Positions 1 through 7,712 of a stretch of 11,591 nt of DNA are shown piece by piece. Made by a program: the position numbers and the translations under genes. This stretch comes from an uncultured Leptotrichia sp. GTDB taxonomy: Bacteria > Fusobacteriota > Fusobacteriia > Fusobacteriales > Leptotrichiaceae. The first letter of the stretch is position 1. Each line of letters opens with the position of its first letter. The notes under the pieces are model-generated. The model was not told where the DNA came from. It saw nothing but the letters and a program-made list of their open reading frames with translations, and ran no database searches. The stretch covers positions 1 through 11,591 of the forward strand of contig CALIJH010000116.1 in assembly GCA_938017765.1 (NCBI GenBank), read 5' to 3'.

Positions 1-398
1 TAATATGAGGCTATATTCCACAAAAAAATTTCATTTAGGATTATCCAAATAATTAAAAAAACTTCTAATAATTTATATTTTTTTTTGGTACTTATATTTG
101 TATCAACTAAATACTTGAATAATATTTTTTTTAATTGAAAATAAATTATAATCATTACAATAGTATTTAATATTGTACCTAATCTATACCCTAATATACT
201 TCTAAATATATAATGAGATGTATCGCCTAAAACAAAACTATGTGAGTTAATGACTCTCTGTGGGAAAAAATTATATTTATAAAAACTTATTCCAAAATTT
301 TCTTGATTATATAAATGGTAGTTTAGTGTATCAAATGCCCTGTCTGGTACAAAAAATTTATTGATATATAAAATAATAAAAATAGTGTATGGATATAA
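1..398 (-). pseudogene. 5' part of a membrane-protein gene, probably start-less; runs off the left edge
   Basis: Reading the minus strand from base 398 to base 1 gives about 132 codons without a stop, closed upstream by TAG at 399-401. The product reads like a real protein: a hydrophobic stretch, then a polar segment containing VPDRAFDTLNYHLYNQ, then FRSILGYRLGTILN leading into a membrane helix (TIVMIIIYF), a short basic loop, and another helix (FLIIWIILNEIFLW). The pattern resembles polytopic membrane proteins found in surface-glycan loci, but I cannot name the family. No ATG, GTG or TTG lies in this frame before an internal ATG at 155-153, well inside the conserved-looking part, and no ribosome-binding site is visible upstream. 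The first membrane helix appears cut by the TAG. It is therefore either a 5'-damaged pseudogene, a gene frameshifted near its start, or a gene using an unusual start codon. The protein reading is fairly secure; its functional state is not. Confidence 0.5.
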
Positions 399-498
399 CT
401 AACATATAAAAATATGTAATATAGTATATAAAAGTAAAATAATCTGTGTATGACAGAATAAAAAAAGGAGAGGTTAAAAAGAGTAAATTTTAAAAAAG

Positions 499-507
499 TG
501 ATATAAT
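499..507 (+). promoter_or_regulatory. Extended -10 promoter for the glycan/smc operon
   Basis: The bases TGATATAAT form an extended -10 element (TGn followed by a perfect TATAAT at 502-507). There is no good -35 hexamer 16-18 bases upstream, as is acceptable for extended -10 promoters. Transcription would begin near 514, leaving a leader of about 70 bases before the ATG at 582. In such AT-rich DNA a TATAAT can arise by chance; the TG and the position raise confidence somewhat. Confidence 0.45.
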
Positions 508-517
508 ATAAAAATGG

Positions 518-530
518 CGTATAGTATACG
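518..530. promoter_or_regulatory. Perfect palindrome, possible operator
   Basis: CGTATAGTATACG is a perfect 6-1-6 inverted repeat. It starts about four bases after the predicted transcription start, where a bound repressor could block transcription. The short stem is too weak for a terminator and has no following T run. No regulator gene is visible nearby, so an operator role is inference from placement and symmetry only. Confidence 0.3.
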
Positions 531-581
531 GATAATATATAAAAATAAAACAATATATAATTAATTGAAAGGGAAAGAAAA

Positions 582-1862
582 ATGGCGGCAAGCGGTGTTA
601 GGAGAAATTTTTCCTATTTATTTGGATTTTTAACGGTTGGAATGTATTTCTTAGGATTATTTCTTATAAATAGAGGATTAGGTTTTAGAAATGCTTTAAT
701 AATAGTTATAGCTTTGATAGCTTATTATATAGCTAATGTTTATAATATAGCTGTTGGAAGATACAGATTAAGAGATATGGCGACGGTAATAGGGATAAAT
801 TCCATACTTATGTTTATTACAACTTTTGCGAAAATGTTCAGTTTAAATGAAGGGATTATATTATTTGGAACTATTTCGATATTTCAAATTGTATTCAGAT
901 ATGTAGTCATAATGGGGATAGTGGAAAAACAGAAAATACTGTTTATAGGAGAGAACGACTACACGGAAGATTTGCTGGAAAGTATAAAAAATGATGAGCA
1001 ATATAAATTCATAGGTTCAATCAAAGAAGATAATAAAGATATAAAAAAGAAAATACTGAAAATATGCGATGTAAGAAAACCCGATATAATTGTTGACTTT
1101 ATGGAAAATCTATTAGTGGATCCTAAATTTGTAGATAAACTTCTTCAATATAAGCTGGCAGGATTACAATATTACAATTATTTGGAATTTTATGAGGCTT
1201 ATGAAAATAAATTGCCTATTTCTCATTTAAGTCCTAAATGGTTCCTTGAAAATACAGGATTTGAAATATATCATAATAACTTTAATCTAAAAGCTAAAAG
1301 ATTACTTGACCTGTTGTTTGCCTTTCTTATAGGAGTATGCGTAGCACCGATAATGGTAGTAGCGGCAATAATAGTAAAACTCGAATCGAGAGGTCCGATT
1401 TTCTTTATTCAGGAAAGAATTGGAGAAGGAAATAAAAAGTTTAATATAGTAAAATTTCGTTCAATGACAACTGATGCGGAAAAAGACGGGCCGAAATGGG
1501 CAACTAAAAATGACAATAGAGTTACAAAGTTTGGGAAGATAATGAGACTTACGAGAATAGACGAACTTCCTCAATTATGGAATGTATTAAGAGGAGAAAT
1601 GAGCTTCGTAGGTCCAAGACCTGAAAGAGAATTTTTTATAGAACAGTTGGAAAAGGAAATTCCTTATTATAATTTAAGACATACTGTAAAACCGGGACTA
1701 ACAGGCTGGGCACAGGTCATGTATCCTTACGGAGCGAGTGTGGAAGATGCTTATAGAAAGCTGCAATATGATTTATATTATATAAAACATCACGATATAC
1801 TGTTTGATCTAAAAGTATTGTTAAAAACTGTAACTATAGTAATATTTGGAAAAGGAAGGTAA
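582..1862 (+). CDS. Polyprenyl-phosphate sugar-1-phosphate transferase (initiating glycosyltransferase)
   Basis: This membrane enzyme transfers a sugar-1-phosphate from a UDP-sugar to undecaprenyl phosphate, the first step of exopolysaccharide, capsule or O-antigen assembly. Residues 1-113 contain four likely transmembrane helices (about 10-30, 36-57, 67-88, 91-113). A Rossmann-like cytoplasmic region covers about 115-230. The bacterial sugar transferase domain (PF02397 type) begins with a membrane-embedded helix at 239-266. It contains KFRSM (291-295), the catalytic Asp-Glu pair in RIDELPQ (D327, E328), SFVGPRPE (341-348) and KPGLTGWAQV (370-379). At 426 residues it is a little shorter than typical WbaP/CpsE-like proteins. 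The ATG follows GAAAGGGA at a spacing of about eight bases. A 4-epimerase gene begins four bases after its stop and may supply its donor. The donor (Glc, Gal or a HexNAc-type sugar) cannot be told from sequence alone. Confidence 0.93.
   Translation: MAASGVRRNFSYLFGFLTVGMYFLGLFLINRGLGFRNALIIVIALIAYYIANVYNIAVGRYRLRDMATVIGINSILMFITTFAKMFSLNEGIILFGTISIFQIVFRYVVIMGIVEKQKILFIGENDYTEDLLESIKNDEQYKFIGSIKEDNKDIKKKILKICDVRKPDIIVDFMENLLVDPKFVDKLLQYKLAGLQYYNYLEFYEAYENKLPISHLSPKWFLENTGFEIYHNNFNLKAKRLLDLLFAFLIGVCVAPIMVVAAIIVKLESRGPIFFIQERIGEGNKKFNIVKFRSMTTDAEKDGPKWATKNDNRVTKFGKIMRLTRIDELPQLWNVLRGEMSFVGPRPEREFFIEQLEKEIPYYNLRHTVKPGLTGWAQVMYPYGASVEDAYRKLQYDLYYIKHHDILFDLKVLLKTVTIVIFGKGR
1848..1859 (+). promoter_or_regulatory. 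Ribosome-binding site setting the epimerase start at 1867
   Basis: The purine run GGAAAAGGAAGG ends seven bases before the ATG at 1867. An in-frame TTG at 1846 would lengthen the protein by seven residues but has no such site in front of it, so 1867 is preferred. The site lies inside the end of the transferase gene, which suggests coupled translation. Confidence 0.6.
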
Positions 1863-1866
1863 AAAA

Positions 1867-2808
1867 ATGCAAGGGGAAAAAATACTGATAACAGGAGGAG
1901 CCGGATTTATAGGTTCCCATATAGCTGAAAGATTTGATAAAGAAAATTATGAGATAATCATAGTGGATAATCTCATAGGAGGAAAGAAAAAAAATATTTC
2001 CTGTTTGAAAAATGTTAAGTTTTATGAAGTTGATATCCGTAACAGGGAAAGTCTGGAAAAAGTTTTTGAAGAAAACAAAGGAATAAGCTATGTATTTCAT
2101 GAAGCAGCACAAGTAAGTGTGTCTGTATCTATAGAAAATGTTCATTATGATGCTGATGAAAATATACTTGGGCTGATAAATGTCCTTGATATGTGTAAGA
2201 AATACGGTGTGAAAAAATTACTGTTTGCAAGTACGGCAGCCGCATATGGAATACCTGAAATGAGTGTATCGAAAGAAAGCTCGAAAATAGCACCTCTTTC
2301 ACCTTACGGTTTGACAAAAGTTTTTGGAGAACATTATATAAGGATGTACCATGATTTATTTGGACTGGATTATGTGATATTCAGATATTCCAATGTGTAT
2401 GGCCCAAGACAGAGTGCTCATGGAGAAGCGGGAGTAGTTTCCATATTTAACGACAGAATAAGAGCCAATAAGGATGTTTTTATAGACGGAGACGGAGAAC
2501 AGACAAGGGATTTCATATATGTAAAAGATGTTGCCAATGCAAATTATATTTGTGCAGTAGAAAATGTAGTGAATACAACTCTTAACGTGTCAACAAATGA
2601 CAAGACATCTATAAATGAACTGTTTAATTATATGAAAAAATATTTAGGATATAAAAAAGAAGCAAATTACAGAGAGCCGAGAAAAGGGGATATAAAAGAT
2701 TCGAGATTGGATAATACATTATTGAAAGAGAGTACTTCGTGGGATTATAAATATTCTCTAAAAGAAGGATTGAAAGAATATGCAGAGTATGAGGGGAATT
2801 CCATTTAG
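1867..2808 (+). CDS. NAD-dependent epimerase/dehydratase, UDP-glucose (or UDP-HexNAc) 4-epimerase-like
   Basis: This cytoplasmic extended SDR enzyme probably interconverts UDP-sugars at C4 (for example UDP-Glc/UDP-Gal or the N-acetyl forms). The 313-residue product starts with the NAD-binding glycine motif TGGAGFIG (9-16). Asp34 follows the second beta strand and would bind the NAD ribose. The catalytic set is present: Ser122/Thr123 in FASTAAAYG, and Tyr147 and Lys151 in SPYGLTK. FRYSNVYGPRQ (172-182) and TRDFIYVKDVA (213-223) match the substrate-binding part of GalE-like enzymes. Length is normal for the short GalE class. It starts four bases after the sugar transferase stop, so donor-sugar supply for that enzyme is the likely role. 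A 4,6-dehydratase is less likely because the Asp-Glu pair of that group is missing: after the serine the sequence is Thr-Ala-Ala. Exact substrate is unknown, so no gene symbol is given. Confidence 0.88.
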   Translation: MQGEKILITGGAGFIGSHIAERFDKENYEIIIVDNLIGGKKKNISCLKNVKFYEVDIRNRESLEKVFEENKGISYVFHEAAQVSVSVSIENVHYDADENILGLINVLDMCKKYGVKKLLFASTAAAYGIPEMSVSKESSKIAPLSPYGLTKVFGEHYIRMYHDLFGLDYVIFRYSNVYGPRQSAHGEAGVVSIFNDRIRANKDVFIDGDGEQTRDFIYVKDVANANYICAVENVVNTTLNVSTNDKTSINELFNYMKKYLGYKKEANYREPRKGDIKDSRLDNTLLKESTSWDYKYSLKEGLKEYAEYEGNSI

Positions 2809-2862
2809 ATTTAAAAAATAAAATATAAAGAAACAAAAGCAACAAAAATTGGAGGAAAAATA

Positions 2863-5800
2863 ATGCACTTAAAGGCATTAGAACTTGCAGGATTTAAGTC
2901 ATTTGCCGATAAAACCGTAGTAGAATTTAACAGAGGTATAACTTCCATAGTGGGTCCGAACGGAAGTGGAAAAAGTAATATTTTAGATGCAATTTTGTGG
3001 GTTCTGGGAGAACAGAGCTACAAAAATATAAGGGCTAAAGAAAGCTCCGATGTTATTTTTTCGGGAGGTAAAAATAAAAAGGCAAAATCAATGGCTGAAG
3101 TCAGTCTTATCATCGAAAATGAGGACAGATATCTGGATATAGATTTTTCGGAAATAAAAATTACAAGAAGAATATACAAAAATGGAGAAAATGAATATTT
3201 TATAAATAACAGAAAAGCAAGACTGAAAGACATAAATAATCTTTTTATGGATACAGGTATCGGAAAACAGGCTTATTCAATAATAGGGCAAGGAAGAGTT
3301 GAAAGAATAATAGGCTCTAATCCGAGGGAATTGAAAGAAATCATAGAAGAAGCAGCAGGCGTAAAAAGAGCCAAAGTTGAAAAAGAAGAATCCGAAAAAA
3401 AATTAAAAGAAGTAAAAAACGAAATAGAAAAAATTACTTATGTGGAAAAAGATTTGGAAACAAGGGTAAAACATCTAAAAGATGAGGGAATGAAAGCAAG
3501 ATTATTTAAAACGTATACTGAAAAAATTGATGTTCATAAACTTATGATTTTAGAATATAATATAAATGAGAAAGAAAATACAAAAGAAAAATATACAGCT
3601 GAAAAAGAAAATCTGAAAAATATTATTGACGGAATTCAGAAAGATTTCAATCTGAAACAAGGTGAACTTCAGGAATCCAATAAGAAAAGAGAAAGAGCTT
3701 ATGAAGAACTGGAAAATGAAAAAAATAAAAATTTTGGAATATTCAAAGAAATAGAAAGTCTGAAAAATGAATACTCTGATTTAAAAAACGGATATTCTAA
3801 TCTTGAAACGGAAGCTAATGAGAAACAAAAGAGAAAAACGGCTTTGGAAAAAGATATAAGTGAAAAATCTGAAATATTAAATAATTCAAAAATAGAATTG
3901 GATAAAATAATTCAGAATTTATCAGAAAAAGAAAAAGAGAAAAAAAGTGCCGATGAAAGAGTAGAAAGACTTAAAAATAAAAGAGAAGCTATTATTTCAG
4001 CTATAAAAGAGAAAAATCAGGAAAATCATAATTTGGAAGTCGACAAATTCAGAGCTGTAAATGAAAATGAGGATTTGGAAAAAAGAATAAATACGGCTGA
4101 AAATATAAGTAAAAGACTCATAAATGAGAAAGAAACCGCAGAAAAAGAGTTTAACGGGATTAATGATAAAAAAGAAGAATTTGAAAAAAAGAAAATTGAA
4201 AAAGAAAATGAAAAAAATTTGAAAGAAAATGAAATAGAAAATATAAATATTGGAATAGAAACTTTACAGAAAAGATATGCACAATTGAATAAAGAGAAAA
4301 ATGAACTGAATTATAAATACGAAAACTTAAATGCAAAAAAAAGAGCGAATATTAATATTATAGAAAAAAATGAAACATTTGCAAAAAGTATAAAATATAT
4401 ATTGAATGAAAGTTTTGACGGAGTAGTAGGAGCCTTTGTAAATCTCATAGATATTCCTACAGGATTTGAAGAAGCTATTCAGACATTGTCAGGAGGCTCA
4501 TTTCAGGACATAGTAGTAAAAAATACTGATATTGCGAAGAAGTGCATAGAGATTTTGAAAGAGAAAAAAATTGGAAGAGCTTCGTTTTTACCTGTCGACG
4601 GAGTGAAAGTTTTTAAGATAATGAATGAGTTTCCTAAAAAAGACGGAGTAGTAGATTTTGCAAGAAACATTGTGAAATATGATAAGAGTATTGAAAAGAT
4701 AATTCAGTTTGTTTATGGAAATTCATTAGTTGTTAAAAATCTTGAAGTAGGAACACAGCTCCTGAAAGAGGGATACAATGATAGGATAGTTACTCTCGAA
4801 GGAGATATAATAACTGCCAGAGGAAGAATGACGGGAGGACATTCCGTAAGAGGAAAGGATGAACTTCTTGAAAGAAAAAAGGAATTGAATACGATTATTG
4901 AAAATATGTCAGGAATAGAGAAAGAGCTGGAAAGAATAACTTCAGATATAGAAAAAACTAATGAGCGGGTGAAACAGGGAGAAATAAAGAAACAGGAAAA
5001 AGATACTGAATATAAGGAAATTAGTGATAAATATAAGGAGTTTTTGGAAGAATATGAAAGTTTTACATCAAGCTTTAATAAGAAAAAAAGGGAAATAGAA
5101 ACTCTAAATTATGAGATAAATGAAAATGAAGCTTCCATAAATACGAGAAAACAGAAAATATTAGAAAATAAGGAAATCATAAAAAAATCTGAAGAAGATA
5201 TAGTGAAAAATAATATCAAACTTCAGGAATTAAACAGTGAACTTGAAAAATCCGAAGATTTGACAGAACATTTAAATGAGCTGAACAAAATTGATAAAGA
5301 ATATGAGATACTCAAGGTCAGAACTGAAAATAATCAGAGCAGATACAGTGAAATAGAAAAGGATTATCAGAAGCTTCTGAGTGAACAGAAAGAATTAACG
5401 GAATTTGAAAAGAAAAGAGATAATTTAAAAGAAGAATTTGAAAAAAAGATTTCAGAAAAAAAAGAAGAAATTCAGAGAAAGAATAATGAAAATGAAAATC
5501 TGAACCAGCTAATAAAAAAACATGAAACAGATATAAAAAATTATGAAAATTCTGAAAGAGAGCTAATAAATGAAATAAAAGATATAGAAGTAAAAATGGT
5601 AGAGAAAAAAAATGAATATGAAAAGTCTGCGGAAGTTCTTGTAAAAACTGAAAAAGATTTGGAATATTTTAATCTGGAGCTTCAAAATATTGAAAATCCC
5701 AATGTGAAAGATAATACCGAATATAAAAAAATTGAGAATGATCTTGAATTACAGGCTGTGAAGAGAAAACTGTCAATGAATGAGAAAAGCCGAATGGAAA

Positions 5801-6393
5801 TAGGAAGTGTAAATCTTGCGGCAATAGACGAATATGAAAGGGAAAATGCAAGATATAATGAACTGACAGATCAGAAAAGAGATTTGACTGAAAGCAGAGA
5901 GTCTCTTTTAACCTTGATAAGAGATATTGAGAGTGAAATAGTAGAAAAATTTTCTATCGCATTTGAAGAGATTAATAAAAATTTTGAATATATGTGTAAG
6001 ACTATATTAAACGGTGCAAAAGGAGTTATAAGGCTTCTTGATTCTGAAAATTTACTTGAAACCGGGCTGGAACTTAGTGTAAAATATAAAAATAAACCTG
6101 AACAGACTTTACTGTTATTGTCAGGAGGAGAAAAGTCAATGCTGGCAGTTTCATTTATAATGGCGATATTTATGTTTAAACCAAGTCCGTTTACGTTTTT
6201 TGATGAGATAGAAGCGGCACTGGATGAGGAAAATACTAAAAAAATTGTAAAACTGTTAAACAGATTTATTGAGAAATCACAATTTATATTAATAACACAT
6301 AATAAGGAAACCATGAAAGGTTCCCATAGATTATACGGGGTAACAATGAACAAGGAAATAGGGGAATCAAGATTGATTTCTGTAGATGTATAA
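2863..6393 (+). CDS. smc: Chromosome segregation/condensation ATPase SMC
   Basis: SMC is the core of bacterial condensin; with the ScpA kleisin and ScpB it extrudes DNA loops and helps separate replicated chromosomes. The 1176-residue product has the full five-part layout. The N-terminal ATPase half carries Walker A GPNGSGKSN (31-39, Lys37), the Q-loop WVLGEQS (Gln51) and Arg57, which corresponds to the arginine finger of Bacillus subtilis SMC. Long Glu/Lys/Asn-rich coiled coils flank a hinge at about 517-661 (SFDGVVGAFVN to GRMTGGHS). The C-terminal half carries signature LSGGEK (1086-1091), Walker B with Asp1114 and catalytic Glu1115, the D-loop EAALD, and His1146. These positions line up closely with B. 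subtilis SMC. GGAGG at 2851-2855 precedes the ATG by seven bases. It follows the epimerase after 54 bases with no terminator seen. scpA and scpB are not in this window. The frame is intact. Confidence 0.97.
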   Translation: MHLKALELAGFKSFADKTVVEFNRGITSIVGPNGSGKSNILDAILWVLGEQSYKNIRAKESSDVIFSGGKNKKAKSMAEVSLIIENEDRYLDIDFSEIKITRRIYKNGENEYFINNRKARLKDINNLFMDTGIGKQAYSIIGQGRVERIIGSNPRELKEIIEEAAGVKRAKVEKEESEKKLKEVKNEIEKITYVEKDLETRVKHLKDEGMKARLFKTYTEKIDVHKLMILEYNINEKENTKEKYTAEKENLKNIIDGIQKDFNLKQGELQESNKKRERAYEELENEKNKNFGIFKEIESLKNEYSDLKNGYSNLETEANEKQKRKTALEKDISEKSEILNNSKIELDKIIQNLSEKEKEKKSADERVERLKNKREAIISAIKEKNQENHNLEVDKFRAVNENEDLEKRINTAENISKRLINEKETAEKEFNGINDKKEEFEKKKIEKENEKNLKENEIENINIGIETLQKRYAQLNKEKNELNYKYENLNAKKRANINIIEKNETFAKSIKYILNESFDGVVGAFVNLIDIPTGFEEAIQTLSGGSFQDIVVKNTDIAKKCIEILKEKKIGRASFLPVDGVKVFKIMNEFPKKDGVVDFARNIVKYDKSIEKIIQFVYGNSLVVKNLEVGTQLLKEGYNDRIVTLEGDIITARGRMTGGHSVRGKDELLERKKELNTIIENMSGIEKELERITSDIEKTNERVKQGEIKKQEKDTEYKEISDKYKEFLEEYESFTSSFNKKKREIETLNYEINENEASINTRKQKILENKEIIKKSEEDIVKNNIKLQELNSELEKSEDLTEHLNELNKIDKEYEILKVRTENNQSRYSEIEKDYQKLLSEQKELTEFEKKRDNLKEEFEKKISEKKEEIQRKNNENENLNQLIKKHETDIKNYENSERELINEIKDIEVKMVEKKNEYEKSAEVLVKTEKDLEYFNLELQNIENPNVKDNTEYKKIENDLELQAVKRKLSMNEKSRMEIGSVNLAAIDEYERENARYNELTDQKRDLTESRESLLTLIRDIESEIVEKFSIAFEEINKNFEYMCKTILNGAKGVIRLLDSENLLETGLELSVKYKNKPEQTLLLLSGGEKSMLAVSFIMAIFMFKPSPFTFFDEIEAALDEENTKKIVKLLNRFIEKSQFILITHNKETMKGSHRLYGVTMNKEIGESRLISVDV

Positions 6394-6400
6394 AATAAAC

Positions 6401-6408
6401 GGGAGGAG
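6401..6408 (+). promoter_or_regulatory. Ribosome-binding site setting the hydrolase start at 6413
   Basis: GGGAGGAG lies just before the ATG at 6413. An in-frame ATG at 6386 overlaps the end of smc and would put nine charged and polar residues ahead of the signal peptide. The strong site and the clean signal peptide both favour 6413. Confidence 0.7.
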
Positions 6409-6412
6409 AAAA

Positions 6413-7711
6413 ATGTTAAAAAAAGTATTATTAATTATGACTGTTATTATATTGTCAATTATAGGAAAGGCTGAGGAAATCGATGTTTCCAAAATAGCAG
6501 AGGACTACCCTTATAAAGATAATGCAATAATGTCAACGGTTTTAGGGACGCCGAGTGAACAATGGTATAAATTTAAAAAGACTAAAGGTCCAAAAGTGAA
6601 AAAATTTAAGGCAAATAAAAGTATCCCTGCGATATTAAGACAATGGAGTGAGTATGATTATGGAGTTTGGAAACAAAGTAAGGAAGCTCCTCTGATGATA
6701 CTTATTTCAGGAACAGGTTCATTGTATAATAGCGGTTTGTCGATGTATCTGGCAAATCTGTTTTATGAAAGAGGATATAATGTCATAGCATTTAGCTCTA
6801 CGACTACAATGCCGTATATTGTAAGTCAGAGTAAAAATAATTATGCAGGATATGTAAAAGATGAAGTTTCTCATTTATATGAATTAATGTCCAGAGCAAT
6901 AACGATAGAAAAAAGTTCAGGAATGAAAATAGATAAAGCATATATTGGTGGCTACAGTTTAGGAGGGTTTCAATCTTTACTAATTCACGAATTGGACAGT
7001 AAAAAGAAAAAAATAGGAATAGAAAAATCACTTTTATTGAATACTCCTGTGAGCATTCTGACTGCGACACAGCAACTGGATAAATATTTAGTAAAAAACG
7101 GTATTTATGATGCAAGAAGTCTGGAAAAATTCTTTGATAAAATATTTAGCAGAATGATAAATGACAAATCAATGGAATTAAAAGACTTGGATTTTTCAAA
7201 TCTTAATGCTGCTTTAGGAAGATTGCAGTTGACTGACAGTGATTTTGAAGCATTTACGGGATTATTATTTAGATTTTATTCAGCTAATATGACTTTTGCG
7301 GGGGAAGTTTTCAGTGGTAGAAATGCCGTTGGAAGATTGTCGGATAAGAAAGTGTATAAAAGATTTGATTCGGTAACAAAAGAATTTCACGAAGGATTAT
7401 CAGTGTCATTTGATGAATATTCCAAGGAAATATTATACCCGTATTTAAAAAAATATAAATATCCTGATTTGACAATGGAGCAGTTTATAAAAGATTTCAG
7501 TTTAGATAACAGTCGTGATTTTATTGCAAATAACAGTGATAAGATAGTGTTTATAACTTCTGCAAATGATATACTGACAAGTGCCGAAGAATTAAAATAT
7601 ATAGAAGAACACTTTACAAATAGAGTGATTATACCTTTCGGAGGGCATACAGGAATATTGTGGCATAGAGATGTAGCTGAACTGATGGTAAATAAGATGG
7701 AGGAAAATTAA
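6413..7711 (+). CDS. Secreted alpha/beta hydrolase (lipase/esterase-like), function unknown
   Basis: The 432-residue product begins with a Sec signal peptide: Lys-Lys, a hydrophobic core, and likely cleavage after GKA (residue 20). There is no lipobox cysteine, so it should be a soluble periplasmic protein. The fold is alpha/beta hydrolase: a strand and oxyanion-type loop at LMILISGTGS (94-103), the nucleophile elbow GGYSLGG with Ser182, Asp386 in ITSANDIL, and His412 in PFGGHTG. Together these give a complete Ser-Asp-His triad in the usual order. The large insert between Ser and Asp (about 205-375) could be a lid that shapes substrate choice. It follows smc by 19 bases, and the next gene, an MlaA homologue, starts one base after its stop. 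This context suggests a phospholipid or fatty-acyl substrate, but that is inference; an esterase acting on another envelope ester fits equally well. Confidence 0.82.
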   Translation: MLKKVLLIMTVIILSIIGKAEEIDVSKIAEDYPYKDNAIMSTVLGTPSEQWYKFKKTKGPKVKKFKANKSIPAILRQWSEYDYGVWKQSKEAPLMILISGTGSLYNSGLSMYLANLFYERGYNVIAFSSTTTMPYIVSQSKNNYAGYVKDEVSHLYELMSRAITIEKSSGMKIDKAYIGGYSLGGFQSLLIHELDSKKKKIGIEKSLLLNTPVSILTATQQLDKYLVKNGIYDARSLEKFFDKIFSRMINDKSMELKDLDFSNLNAALGRLQLTDSDFEAFTGLLFRFYSANMTFAGEVFSGRNAVGRLSDKKVYKRFDSVTKEFHEGLSVSFDEYSKEILYPYLKKYKYPDLTMEQFIKDFSLDNSRDFIANNSDKIVFITSANDILTSAEELKYIEEHFTNRVIIPFGGHTGILWHRDVAELMVNKMEEN

Positions 7712-7712
7712 T

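Noticed and set aside
467..473. GGAGAGG as a ribosome-binding site for a leader peptide
   Set aside because: No ATG, GTG or TTG follows at a usable distance, and the downstream codons soon meet a stop.
323..553. Minus-strand frame of 76 codons rich in Phe, Tyr and Ile
   Set aside because: Its composition is that of translated T-rich DNA, it has no ribosome-binding site, and it overlaps the better-supported frame at 1-398.
1846..1866. TTG start for the epimerase, seven residues longer
   Set aside because: It has no ribosome-binding site, whereas the ATG at 1867 has one at ideal spacing and gives the usual short N terminus before the NAD-binding motif.
3400..5800. Glu/Lys/Asn-rich low-complexity region as a repeat protein or tandem array
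   Set aside because: It is the normal coiled-coil arms of SMC, divided by the hinge, with no exact nucleotide periodicity.
5871..6353. Minus-strand frame of 160 codons opposite the 3' part of smc
   Set aside because: It is a shadow of the conserved SMC head domain; its product has no recognisable motif and no upstream ribosome-binding site.
6386..6412. ATG start for the hydrolase overlapping the end of smc
   Set aside because: It would put nine polar residues ahead of a normal signal peptide, and the strong ribosome-binding site at 6401-6408 points to 6413.
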